Shown: positions 8,472-23,400 of the stretch, one piece after another
Layout: each line of letters begins with the position of its first letter
Numbering within the stretch: position 1 is the stretch's first letter
Assembly (NCBI GenBank): GCA_964019135.1
Contig: OZ025252.1
Span: 11,610,823 to 11,674,822, forward strand
Reading direction: 5' to 3'
DNA: 64,000 nucleotides
From: Arenicola marina
Taxonomy: Eukaryota; Annelida; Polychaeta; Arenicolidae
Notes under the pieces: generated by a model
The model's database searches: none
Told to the model about the DNA's origin: nothing
Seen by the model: the letters and a program-made list of their open reading frames with translations, nothing else
Translations under genes and position numbers: made by a program

Positions 8472-11400
8472 CTGAAAGGTAGTTTATATAATTTAGCTGC
8501 CGCCATGTTTTTCGAACACACTTTCTGAAATATAGGAACACCATATTTGTTGTTCCATATATGTTTTTTGGTAATAGGTAAACGAATTCTAAGCATTAAA
8601 TGGTACTGACATATCTCATCACAAATTTAGTTTATTATAATACATGTATATATAATTTATATTCGGTCACTTTTTAACTCGTGACCGAACATACCAATAG
8701 ATGAACAAAACCAAGGGCCTATAGCGCGTGAGGACATCCCATAACGTCACCATGGTGACGCTATGTTTATCTGTATACTGACCGGAAGGAGATCGCCGCC
8801 GTGAGAGCCAAGAGACGGGTACAGAAGGGGTCGCTCTGCGTCCCCACGGCCTCATCACACTCAGGCTTCGTGGCACACCTAGGGCGGCAACAAATACATG
8901 TTACGACCAACCCAGGGCACAATATATATCTGTATATCTTAATATATGGACCATCAATTCGTTACATTGATATCCGGCCTTGTTAAGTTAAATAAGGAAA
9001 TACCAAAAATCGTTAGGTTTCCCGGTTGATGTAATATTGCAACAAATACATGTTACGACCAACCCAGGGCACAATATATATCTGTATATCTTAATATGTG
9101 GACCATCAATTCGTTACATTGATATCCGGCCTTGTTAAGTTAAATAAGGAAATACCAAAAACGTTAGGTTTTCCGGTTGATGTAATATTGGTTCGTCTTG
9201 CAATATGTGACGTCAGCCATGGCAGCTCAGTGACTTCAGTGGTCGAAGCCCGGCGGTCCCTGTTGTCATTGCTTTGAGGTGGGGTGCGTAGACCGTTAGG
9301 TACCATAAGGTATATAGGGTATAATTGACTAACTGTTTTTGTAGAGAGAGCCCGCTGTCGAAGCCGTACGCCGTCATGCAGTGGTCGCCCTCGGAGCCAC
9401 AGGTCTGAGCGGCTTGGCAGTTGATGACACTCGCCACATCCGGGAATTCACCGCTACAAACTGCACATTCCAGTTCTAACTCGCAAAAGAAAGAAAGGAA
9501 AGAGTATTGTGTGTGAGAACTGCTCACGTTGACAAATCGTCTCTTTTCCAACGTCAACGACCATGCCACAATAATAAGGGACGTTACAAAACATTAGCTG
9601 ACGTGTCGTCTTGTTACGTCAAAAGGCACTAGCTACCGCGTCGTCTTGTGACGTCACAAAACACTAGCTGACGTGTCGTCTTGCGTCATAAGGCACTAGC
9701 TACCTCATGGTTTTGTGACGTAACGAACCACGAGCTGGCCCTTCAGTTTGTGACGTCACAAAACATGAACTGGCGCGTCGTCTTGAGACGTCACAAAACA
9801 CTTGCTGGTTCGTCGTCTTGTGACGTCACAAAACACTGGCTGGTCGTCGTCTTGTGACGTCACACAAAGGCAGCTGAGACGACGTGGCGAGAATGAACCA
9901 TTCACTAATATTATTAACATACAGCTAATTTAACATTGATATCCGAAGAATAAAGGTCGTAACAATAACAAATCTATTAAAAAGGCTGGACATGTTGGGC
10001 AGGCTGGACATGTCAGTCAGGCTAGACATATCGGACAAGCTGGACAGGTCGATCAGGTTGGACATGTCGGACAGGCTGGACAGGTCGATCAGGCTGGACA
10101 TGTCGGACAGGCTGGACATGTCAGACAGGCTAGACATGTCGGACAGGCTGAATATGTTGGACAGGCTGAACATGTCAGTCAGGCTGGACATGTCCGACAA
10201 GCTGCACATGTCGGACAGGCTGAATATGTTGGACAGATTGGATATGTCGGACAGGCTAGACATGTCGGACAGTCTGATTATGTTGGACAGGCTGAACATG
10301 TCAGTCAGGCTGGACAGGTCGATCCGGCTGGACAGGTCGATCCGGCTGGACATGTCGGACAGGTTGAATATGTCAGACAGATTGGATATGTCGGACAGGC
10401 TAGACATGTCGGACAGTCTGATTATGTTGGACAGGCTGAACATATCAGTCAGGCTGGACACGTCAGTCAGGCTGGACATGTCGGACAGGCTGGACAGGTC
10501 GATCAGCCTGCACATGTCGGACAGGCTGGAGATGTCGGACAGGCTGGACATGTCGGACAGGTTGAATATGTCGGACAGGCTGGACATGTCGGACAGGCTG
10601 AATATGTCGGACAGGCTGGACATGTCGGACAGGCTGAATATGTCGGACAGGCTGGACATGTCGGACAGGCTGAATATGTCAGTCAGGCTGGACATGTCAG
10701 ACAGGCTGGACATGTCGGACAGGTTGAATATGTCAGACAGATTGGACATGTCGGACAGGCTAGACATGTCGGACAGTCTGATTATGTTGGACAGGCTGAA
10801 CATATCAGTCAGGCTGGACATGTCGGACAGGCTGGACAGGTCGATCAGGCTGGACATGTCGGACAGGCTGGACATGTCGGACAGGCTGGACATGTCGGAC
10901 AGGCTGGACATGTCGGACAGGCTGAATATGTCAGACAGGCTGGACATGTCGGACAGGCTGAATATGTCAGTCAGGCTGGACATGTCGGACAGGCTGGACA
11001 TGTCGGACAGGTTGAATATGTCAGACAGATTGGACATGTCGGACAGGCTAGACATGTCGGAAAGGCTGAATATGTCGGACAGGCTGGACATGTCGGACAG
11101 GCTGAATATGTCAGTCAGGCTGGACATGTCCGACAGGTTGAATATGTCAGACAGATTGGACATGTCGGACAGGCTAGACATGTCGGACAGTCTGATTATG
11201 TTGGACAGGCTGAACATATCAGTCAGGCTGGACACGTCAGTCAGGCTGGACATGTCGGACAGGCTGGACAGGTCGATCAGGCTGGACATGTCGGACAGGC
11301 TGGACATGTCGGACATGTAGGACAGGCTGGACATGTCGGACAGGGTGGACATGTCGGACAGGCTGGACATGTCGGACAGGCTGGACATGTCGGACAGGCC

Positions 11401-14400
11401 GGACATATCGGACAGGCTGGGTCATGTCGGACAGGCTGGACATGTGGGACAGGCTGGGTCATGTCGGACAGGCCGGACATATCGGACAAGGCTGGGTCAT
11501 GTCGGACAGGCCGGACATATCGGCCAGGTTGAACGCTAGTCTGCGACGGCTCACCTTGCGCCTGACAGCCCTCCGGCGTGCAGCGTTCCTCACTCGCCTC
11601 GATGCGATAGGTGGCCTCGTCCACCACCACGGTCAGAAGGTCACCGGGGGCGTCACATGACCTCGTCCGATTCCGCGATGCTGTGGCGCAGTCTCCGTCA
11701 CAGTCAGACCACGTGGTCCACTCCTCACACAGGCTGAAATCTGTCACACATAGAACTATTTAGACCACGTGGCCCACTCCTCACACAGGCTTAATCTGTC
11801 ACACCTAGAACTATTCAGACCACGTGGTCCACTCCTCACACAGGCTGAAATCTGTCACACATAGAACTATTCAGACCACGTGGTCCACTCCTCACACAGG
11901 CTGAAATCTGTCACACATAGAACTATTCAGACCACGTGGTTCCCCCCTTACACAGGCTGAAATCTGTCACACATAGAACTATTCAGACCACGTGGCCCAC
12001 TCCTCACACAGGCTTAATCTGTCACACCTAGAACTATTCAGACCACGTGGTCCACTCCTCACACAGGCTGAAATCTGTCACACATAGAACTATTCAGACC
12101 ACGTGGCCCACTCCTCACACAGGCTGAAATCTGTCACACATAGAACTATTCAGACCACGTGGTTCCCCCCTTACACAGGCTGAAATCTGTCGCACATAGA
12201 ACTATTCAGACCACGTGGCCCACTCCTCACACAGGCTTAATCTGTCACACATAGAACTATTCAGACCACGTGGTAATCACATTGTAGCGTTGAACATATA
12301 TAGTATAAGCAGCAAAAGCTATATGTAATATACATATACAAGGAGAACACTGACGAGGACAGGGCATATTCTCGCAGATGATGATTTTCTGGGAAGGTCC
12401 GACACACTCCTGGCCTCCGAGTTGTGGTTTTGGATCGCTGCAGTAGCGGACGGCCGTCTGGAAGCCTGGGCCGCACGTGGCGGAACAAGGTCCATCGGGG
12501 GTCCACCCCGCCCACCCACCGTCCACTGGAACACACACGTGACGTCACCGGTATTATATACAGTCCGCATTATACAAGTCTCTCTCTTGGCCTTACAAGT
12601 ATTTATGTAGTACAAACAAGGTTATAATAATAATTTAGTGACAAAACTAAGGAATATGAGAATAATTTTAATTTAAACCCCACACTAAATGCCGTTTAAG
12701 GCAGATCAGTCGCTCGTGGCCCTCCCAACATTCACGGCGGCCACCTCAGTTTGGGTGTATCACACGTGATGTTGAAGACAATTCATGGCAAAAACTAGTA
12801 GCGTGTGTAGAGTGGTGGTGGGGGTGGGGGGGGGGGGGTCAATGCACCCCGTTGAAGTATTGAGTGGGCAGAATGTGAACGGCGTCCCTTTGAAAAGTGG
12901 AAGGGAAGGCGCGCCCCATCATATTGGTAGGAGGGGACCAACTTATTCCCGCTTCCGCAATCGTTCTTCGCCTCTGGTGTGGCTGATGCAGGAAGACACA
13001 CGAGGGAGGGCGGGAGATGACAGTGTATTTTGCACTGAAGCGGACGCAGGTGGAGAGATGAAGGTAGAGGATGACAGGCATAGATGCAGTGTATATTAAT
13101 TTAGCACATGGAAAAGGAAATATATAAGCAAGATATCAATATAGAGATTTACCGGGGTCGCACTCTGGTAACGAGCAGCTGTTTGACTGTGACGCGGATC
13201 CCGGGCAGAAGGCTTCCCTTCCGTCCGCCTGATCCGGAATGCATTCCCTGGTCCTGAGAGACACGCCAGTGCTGCAGCTGACAGAGCACTCCGTCCAACC
13301 ACTCCAGGAGCTCCACGAGCCGGAATTATCCGCGTCTGCAGCATGGAGGGCTTTCATAAGTAACAACTATGTCTATGTATGATCAATAAACAGCGGCGGC
13401 TGATCAGAGCTCACCAGAGAAGTTGAACAGTAGTGAATGTGTATCACCTTAATAACTTAGCATATGACAGTTCGAAGTACGTACAGTTTTGGCATTCCTT
13501 GCCGGTGAAACCTTCCAGACACTGACACTCGTAGTCCTCTATCAGGTCAACGCATTGCACGTGGTTGTTGCACGGTTCGCTTGAACAATCGTCGATATCT
13601 GCCCAATGATCAAATGTACAAACGAGTTATGTTATCTTCAGAAAGCTATTATATAACTCCAATCGTTGCTAGTGTAGGTGGCAGATATTCCATGAGGGCA
13701 TGTCAAGCGGACCCCTTTATCATCGTGCTGCGGCCTATGACATGGCATGGTAAGTGTGGTTCAGTGCAGATACATAGACATGTTATGGTATGGTAAGTGT
13801 GGTACAGTGCAGATACATATCATTGTATGGTAAGTGTGACACAGTTAAAGCAGCCTAATTACATGCGCCATCTTTAATTTTTTACATTTTAGAACCAGTA
13901 CTAAAAGTATCTCAAAATTATGATGCATATGTTTTATATCTCTTGGAGTCTGTACAACAACAAGTTCAACATAAAAACTGCGCGGTTTATTTATATCGCG
14001 CGCGGACGTCGTAGCGAGGCTCGGCCGACATCACACACAGTATACCGACAGCGAACAGGCGCGCGGGGATATAAGGCCGGCCACCAACTTCTGCTCCGGT
14101 GAACCAATTTGCTTTTCTCCGGATAGCCCAAAGGCTATCAGGATTTAAAGCTAGATATAATATACCTATTTGACATGAAGAAGAAGTTGGTTACACACAA
14201 AAATTACAGAACATATTGCTTTAACAATATACTCCAGAAGACGGTCATAACCTTAACAATATACTCCAGAAGACGGTCATAACCTTAACAATATACTCCA
14301 GAAGACGGTCATAACCTTAACAATATACTCCAGAAGACGGTCATAACCTTAACTATTTACTCCAGAAGACGGTCATAACGTTAACAATATACCCCAGAAG

Positions 14401-17400
14401 ACGGTCATAACGTTAACAATATACTCCAGAAGACGGCCATAACGTTAACAATATACTCCAGAAGACGGTCATAACCTTAACTATACTCCAGAAGACGGTC
14501 ATAACGTTAACAATATGCTCCAGAAGACGGTCATAACGTTAACAATATACTCCAGAAGACGGTCATAACGTTAACAATATACTCCAGAAGACGGTCATAA
14601 CCTTAAAGTCCATCTCTTGGGGGGGTATTTGTTACTAAACCCCTTCCAAATATACATTTCCCAGTGGTTACTAAAGCCATTTATCAGATGCAATTATTTT
14701 ACAATGTCTCTTATGCCATGAATATTAATATCTAAAGTCACCAAAATAAACTCAAGCCGTGAACGATCCATTTCCAAACCCCCGCCCAGAGTAGAGATTT
14801 GTGACGTCACAAGATGAACCGGTTTGAGTGCGCCTCGCTCGCTTCGACTGCCCGCGGTGTTTGAATGTAGCCTACGTGCGACAGGGAAGCTCTAACTTAG
14901 ATGTCTATTTCGGTCAACATTATCTCATGATGAATATTTGCCACATGTAGATCTAGATAGACCTAGATCTATGACATTAGAGGTGTGGTCTTGTTGGTTG
15001 GAGCACCATTCGTGACAATGGCTCACAGACTGTTTCAGTCTGTCACTGAAAACACACAGATGCGGTGGCCACTGCCACTGGCACTGCCAGTGTGTTGCCA
15101 TCCTACGGGCTACGTTTCTTCTCAAAAATGGAAAGGGTGGGCTAGGCTACAGTAGGGGACGGGCCGTCTCGGAGATGTCCGTCCAATCGTAGACATACAA
15201 TCTAGATCCAGCGTTAAATGTATGTACTAAAAGAAGTTCTTTATGCACATCAGAAGGGAGGGAGGGCGGCATTTATCGGCCTAGCCTAAAAAGCAGCCAG
15301 CGCACTAATCTAGTCATAAGATTCTTCACGTACTTTTTATAGTAATACTTGTGGAAACCCGAACGTTATGGTGTCCGGTTGGGACAAATAACTAAGTAGC
15401 TTTCACCAATTTGTCTGCTGGTCGCCCAATTAATATTTTATTTGATTACAAGACATATTAGCAGGTTTTTAATCTAGATCCCATGATATAATAAGCATCG
15501 CTTTTTATGAATGTAGCGTTCGCACTACTGTTTTGCGAAGGGCGTTTTGAGGTTTTCAACTTTTACAGTTCCTTAGCAATCTCCAGTCGAGATGGCTCGA
15601 AGCGATACGTACGGCGGCAGAACACATGCTCCGATTGCCCGAATACCTCCACTTGTTCTTCTTCACCCTCACTATCATTAATTCCAAATAATCGTGCTGG
15701 CATAGCTGCATCCCGATTAATGCGGAAGGACGATGGCCCTCCTATAGACGCCATGCTCAAAAGTAGCGTTTACCGTATTGCGCAACGAAACCGGTTAATC
15801 TTGTGACGTCACGAATCAATGAAAAACTTGCCCCTGTCTATCTTATACTTTTTTGGGTAGGTCTGTGATAAAATGGCTAATATTGTTAATATTGGTGGCG
15901 AATAAATTCAGTGCGTATCGAATTTCGTTAATATAGTGCAAATGGATCAGATATATGCAAAGTAACATAGGACATAAGAGATGGACTTTAACTATATACG
16001 TCAGAAGACGGTCATAACGTTAAAGTGGCACGTCGAGGTCTTTCCCGCCAAAACTAAGCCCAGGGGAAATTTGTATCAAAATTTGCAGAAAACTCGATTG
16101 TCTCATTCTATAAATTTAGAAACCTGATAAACCTCGCCGTTTCGGCTGTGGTGTGGCAAACGTGTCTGTCCCACGACACCACAGAACTCCGTCGCGGCAC
16201 TGTTACTTATACCAAAGCATCGCGAAGCACACAAACTGATGACGTTTACCACTAAAATGAAAATTTGTGGTAAATTGATATCACGGGCAAAGCTAAGAGA
16301 CACTATTTGGCAGTCTGGCATGCGTGGAATATGGACAAAAGAAATTTTGAATGATTCAAGAACTGATTCTTATTTGTATTTTGACCTCTTTAGTTTTGGC
16401 GGGAAAGAGCTCGACATGCAACTTTAACAATATACCCCAGGAGACAGTCACAACGTTTACATATATCGTTCAGTACGCGGAAGGCCTTTGTATTAAACGG
16501 TGTATAAATGTGGTTGAGGGTTGTGGCGCACTTACTTGTCTGGCAGAGGAGTCCCGTGAATCCCGAGGGACATGCGCACTGGAAGCCGGCCACCTGCTCC
16601 AGACACTGTCCGCCGTTCTGGCAGGGCGTGCTCAGACACTCCAGGATCTCTGTGTGGCGATACAGAACAGCAGCACCATGGAATCACTGCAGCGGTAAGC
16701 CCAACCGATCATGAGTAGTGTCACAGCTGACTTTCTATATTTGATACATTTCAGTTATCTATTTATATGGTCTACGAAATGTGGATACATGCGTGTTACG
16801 TCTTAATAACAAAACATGTTAAGGCGAAGCCAAATATGCTGCATATGTTGTCATGGTGACTAGGTGTTAGGCTAGAGTGTGTCAGGCCACACGGGCCACC
16901 CCTAGTCTCTACCCACACCCCGCGCCACGGTGAGGTGTCGGCCGTACCTGTCTGGCAGTGGGTACCGGTGTAGCCGGACCCACAGAAGCAATAGTACCAG
17001 TCAATGCTGTCCTCGCACGTCCCACCATTCAGGCACGGACCGCTTGCGCACTCGTCCAACTCTAACACCAATAATGGATAAGAAATACACTTTAATACAT
17101 CGTTAATATTAGACCCAATGGCTGAAATACCCCCAAACAATTGCAGCAAAAGTCTAAGGAAACCCACAACGTTCACACAACGTTGCTTTTTGGTCGTAAT
17201 CACGTCTGACAGTTAACATCAGGATAACGTTATTACAACGTTTGTCGCAAACATTGAACTAATATGTTCTAGCCTATATTCCATAAAAATTAAACCTTTG
17301 CCATGTTTAGTGACTAATAAAAATTAGCATTGTGTAGAAGTCGGGAGTGGACGTTTTCACAACGTGAACATGTAATTCTTTGTCTTTGACAGTCATGTGA

Positions 17401-20400
17401 TCATTGCAAATATAAATACATGTAGTTGCGATTCTTGGCTTCAATCCTGACTTCAATCATGGCTGACACTGGTGGTAACAGAGACACACTGACCTGTCTG
17501 ACACTGGTGGTAACAGAGACACACTGACCTGTCTGACACTGGTGGTAACAGAGACACACTGACCTGTCTGACACTGGTGGTAACAGAGACACACTGACCT
17601 GTCTGACACTGGTGGCAAAGAGACACACTGACCTGGCTAACACTGGTGGCAAAGAGACACACTGACCTGTCTGACACTGGTGGTAACAAAGACACACTGA
17701 CCTGTCAGACACTGGTGGTAACAGAGACACACTGACCTGTCTGACACTGGTGGTAACAGAGACACACTGACCTGTCTGACACTGGTGGTAACAGAGACAC
17801 ACTGACCTGTTTGACACTGGTGGTAACAGAGACACACTGACCTGTCTGACACTGGTGGTAACAGAGACACACTGACCTGTCTGACACTGGTGGTAACAGA
17901 GACACACTGACCTGTTTGACACTGGTGGTAACAGAGACACACTGACCTGTCAGACACTGGTGGTAACAGAGACACACTGACCTGTCTGACACTGGTGGTA
18001 ACAGAGACACACTGACCTGTTTGACACTGGTGGTAACAGAGACACACTGACCTGTCTGACACTGGTGGTAACAGAGACACACTGACGTGTCTGACACTAG
18101 TGGTAACAGAGACACACTGACCTGTTTGACACTGGTGGTAACAGAGACACAATGACCTGTTTGACACTGGTGGTAACAGAGACACACTGACCTGTTTGAC
18201 ACTAGTGGTAACAGAGACACACTGACCTGTCTGACACTAGTGGTAACAGAGACACACTGACCTGTCTGACACTGGTGGTAACAGAGACACACTGACCTGT
18301 CTGACACTGGTGGTAACAGAGACACACTGACCTGTCTGACACTGGTGGTAACAGAGACACACTGGCCTGTCTGACACTGGTGGTAACAGAGACACACTGA
18401 CCTGTCTGACACTGGTGGTAACAGAGACACACTGACCTGTCTGACACTGGTGGTAACAGAGACACACTGACCTGTCTGACACTGGTGGTAACAGAGACAC
18501 ACTGACCTGTCTGACACTGGTGGTAACAGAGAAACACTGACCTGTCTGACACTGGTGGTAACAGAGACACACTGACCTGTCTGACACTAGTGGTAACAGA
18601 GACACACTGACCTCTCTGACACTGGTGGTAACAGAAACACACTGACCTGTTTGACACTGGTGGTAACAGAGAAACACTGACCTGTCTGACACTGGTGGTA
18701 ACAGAGGCACACTGACATGTCTGACACTGGTGGTAACAGAGACACACTGACCTGGCTGACACTGGTGGTAACAGAGACACACTGACCTGTCTGACACTAG
18801 TGGTAACAGAGACACACTGACCTGTCTGACACTGGTGGTAACAGAGACACACTGACCTGTCTGACACTGGTGGTAACAGAGACACACTGACCTGTCTGAC
18901 ACTGGTGGTAACAGAGACACACTGACCTGTCTGACACTGGTGGTAACAGAGACACACTGACCTGTCTGACACTAGTGGTAACAGAGACACACTGACCTGT
19001 CTGACACTGGTGGTAACAGAGACACACTGACCTGTCTGACACTAGTGGTAACAGCGACACACTGACCTGTCTGACACTGGTGGTAACAGAGACACACTGA
19101 CCTGTCTGACACTGGTGGTAACAGAGACACACTGACCTGTCTGACACTGGTGGTAACAGAGACACACTGACCTGTCTGACACTGGTGGTAACAGAGACAC
19201 ACTGACCTGTCTGACACTGGTGGTAACAGAGACACACTGACCTGTCTGACACTAGTGGTAACAGCGACACACTGACCTGTCTGACACTGGTGGTAACAGA
19301 GACACACTGACCTGTCTGACACTGGTGGTAACAGAGACACACTGACCTGTCTGACACTGGTGGTAACAGAGACACACTGACCTGTCTGACACTGGTGGTA
19401 ACAGAGACACATTGACCTGTCTGACACTGGTGGTAACAGAGACACACTGACCTGTCTGACACTGGTGGTAACAGAGACACACTGACCTGTCTGACACTGG
19501 TGGTAACAGAGACACACTGACCTGTCTGACACTAGTGGTAACAGCGACACACTGACCTGTCTGACACTAGTGGTAACAGAGACACACTGACCTGTCTGAC
19601 ACTGGTGGTAACAGAGACACACTGACCTGTCTGACACTGGTGGTAACAGAGACACACTGACCTGTCTGACACTGGTGGTAACAGAGACACACTGACCTGT
19701 CTGACACTGGTGGTAACAGAGACACACTGACCTGTCTGACACTAGTGGTAACAGCGACACACTGACCTGTCTGACACTGGTGGTAACAGAGACACACTGA
19801 CCTGTCTGACACTGGTGGTAACAGAGACACACTGACCTGTCTGACACTGGTGGTAACAGAGACACACTGACCTGTCTGACACTGGTGGTAACAGAGACAC
19901 ATTGACCTGTCTGACACTGGTGGTAACAGAGACACACTGACCTATTTGACACTGGTGGTAACAGAGACACACTGACCTGTCTGACACTGGTGGTAACAGA
20001 GACACACTGACCTGTCTGACACTAGTGGTAACAGAGACACACTGACCTATTTGACACTGGTGGTAACAGAGACACACTGACCTGTTTGACACTGGTGGTA
20101 ACAGAGACACACTGACCTGTTTGACACTAGTGGTAACAGAGACACACTGACCTGTTTGACACTAGTGGTAACAGAGACACACTGACCTGTCTGACACTGG
20201 TGGTAACAGAGACACACTGACCTGTTTGACACCGGTGGTAACAGAGACACACTCACCTGTCTGACACTGGTGATAACAGAGACACACTGACCTGTTTGAC
20301 ACTGGTGGTAACAGAGACACACTGACCTGTCTGACACTGGTGGTAACAGAGACACACTGACCTGTCTGACACTGGTGGTAACAGAGACACACTGACCTAT

Positions 20401-23400
20401 TTGACACTAGTGGTAACAGAGACACACTGACCTGTCTGACATTAGTGGTAACAGAGACACACTGACCTCTCTGACACTGGTGGTAACAGAGACACACTGA
20501 CCTGTCTGACACTGGTGGTAACAGAGACACACTGACCTGTCTGACAATGGTGGTAACAGAGACACACTGACCTATTTGACACTAGTGGTAACAGAGACAC
20601 ACTGACCTGTCTGACACTAGTGGTAACAGAGACACACTGACCTCTCTGACACTGGTGGTAACAGAGACACACTGACCTGTCTGACACTGGTGGTAACAGA
20701 GACACACTGACCTGTCTGACACTAGTGGTAACAGAGACACACTGACCTGTCTGACACTAGTGGTAACAGAGACACACTGACCTGTCTGACACTGGTGGTA
20801 ACAGAGACACACTGACCTGTTTGACACTAGTGGTAACAGAGACACACTGACCTGTCAGACACTGGTGGTAACAGAGACACACTGACCTGTCTGACACTAG
20901 TGGTAACAGAGACACACTGACCTGTCTGACACTGGTGGTAACAGAGACACACTGACCTGTTTGACACTGGTGGTAACAGAGACACACTGACCTGTCTGAC
21001 ACTAGTGGTAACAGAGACACACTGACCTGTCTGACACTAGTGGTAACAGAGACACACTGACCTGTCTGACACTGGTGGTAACAGAGACACACTGACCTGT
21101 TTGACACTGGTGGTAACAGAGACACACTGACCTCTCTGACACTGGTGGTAACAGAGACACACTGACCTCTGACACTGGTGGTAACAGAGGCACACTGACC
21201 TGTCTGACACTGGTGGTAACAGAGACACACTGACCTGTCTGACACTGGTGGTAACAGAGACACACTGACCTCTCTGACACTGGTGGTAACAGAGACACAC
21301 TGACCTCTCTGACACTGGTGGTAACAGAGGCACACTGACCTGTCTGACACTGGTGGTAACAGAGACACACTGACCTGTCTGACACTGGTGGTAACAGAGA
21401 CACACTGACCTGTCTGACACTGGTGGTAACATAGACACACTGACCTGTTTGACACTGGTGGTAACAGAGACACACTGACCTGTCTGGCACTGGTGGTAAC
21501 AGAGACACACTGACCTGTCTGACACTGGTGGCAAAGAGACACACTGACCTGTCTGACACTGGTGGTAACAGAGACACACTGACCTGTCAGACACTGGTGG
21601 TAACAGCGACACACTGACCTGTCTGACACTGGTGGCAAAGAGACACACTGACCTCTGACACTGGTGGTAACAGAGACACACTGACCTCTCTGACACTGGT
21701 GGTAACAGAGACACACTGACCTCTCTGACACTGGTGGTAACAGAGGCACACTGACCTGTCTGACACTGGTGGTAACAGAGACACACTGACCTGTCTGACA
21801 CTGGTGGTAACAGAGACACACTGACCTGTCTGACACTGGTGGTAACAGAGACACACTGACCTGTTTGACACTGGTGGTAACAGAGACACACTGACCTGTC
21901 TGACACTGGTGGTAACTGACCTGTCTGACACTGGTGGCCAAGAGACACACTGACCTGTCTGACACTGGTGGTAACAGAGACACACTGACCTGTCAGACAC
22001 TGGTGGTAACAGCGACACACTGACCTGTCTGACACTGGTGGCAAAGAGACACACTGACCTCTCTGACACTGGTGGTAACAGAGACACACTGACCTGTCTG
22101 ACACTGGTGGCAAAGAGACACACTGACCTGTCTGACACTGGTGGTAACAGAGACACACTGACTGTCTGACACTGGTGGTAACAGAGACACACTGACCTGT
22201 CTGACACTGGTGGTAACAGAGACACACTGACCTGTCTGACACTGGTGGTAACAGAGACACACTGACCTGTTTGACACTGGTGGTAACAGAGACACACTGA
22301 CCTGTCTGACACTGGTGGTAACAGAGACACACTGACCTGTCTGACACTGGTGGCAAAGAGGCACACTGACCTCTGACACTGGTGGTAACAGAGACACACT
22401 GACCTCTCTGACACTGGTGGTGACAGAGACACACTGACCTCTCTGACACTGGTGGTAACAGAGGCACACTGACCTGTCTGACACTGGTGGTAACAGAGAC
22501 ACACTGACCTGTCTGACACTGGTGGTAACAGAGACACACTGACCTGTCTGACACTGGTGGTAACAGAGACACACTGACCTGTTTGACACTGGTGGTAACA
22601 GAGACACACTGACCTGTCTGACACTGGTGGTAACAGAGACACACTGACCAGTCTGACACTGGTGGCAAAGAGACACACTGACCTGTCTGACACTGGTGGT
22701 AACAGAGACACACTGATCTGTCAGACACTGGTGGTAACAGCGACACACTGACCTGTCTGACACTGGTGGCAATGAGACACACTGACCTGTCTGACACTGG
22801 TGGTAACAGAGACACACTGACCTGTCAGACACTGGTGGTAACAGCGACACACTGACCTGTCTGACACTGGTGGCAAAGAGACACACTGACCTGTCTGACA
22901 CTGTTGGTAACAGAGACACACTGACTGTCTGACACTGGTGGTAACAGAGACACACTGACCTGTCTGACACTAGTGGTAACAGAGACACACTGACCTGTCT
23001 GACACTGGTGGTAAAGAGACACACTGACCTGTTTGACACTGGTGGCAACAGAGACCCACTGACCTGTCTGACACTGGTGGCAACAGAGACACACTGACCT
23101 CTCTGACACTGGTGGTAAAGAGACACACTGACCTGTCTGACACTGGTAGTAACAGAGACACACTGACTTGTCTGACACTGGTGGTAACAGAGACACACTG
23201 ACCTGTCTGACACTGGTGGCAAAGAGACACACTGACCTGTCTGACACTGGTGGTAACAGAGACACACTGACCTGTCTGACACTGGTGGCAAAGAGACACA
23301 CTGACCTCTCTGGCACTGGTAGTAAAGAGACACACTGAACTGTCTGACACTGGTGGTAACAGAGACACACTGACCTGTCTGACACTGGTGGTAACAGAGA

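Noticed and set aside
9925-11406. 493-codon minus and 442-codon plus open frames (LSDMSS / RLDMSD repeats)
   Set aside because: An 18-bp period keeps any stop-free frame open on both strands. The array lies in an intron between well-supported exons.
16351-16698. Plus-strand 115-codon frame over EGF exon 6
   Set aside because: Mostly antisense of a clear EGF exon on the minus strand plus a MITE end.
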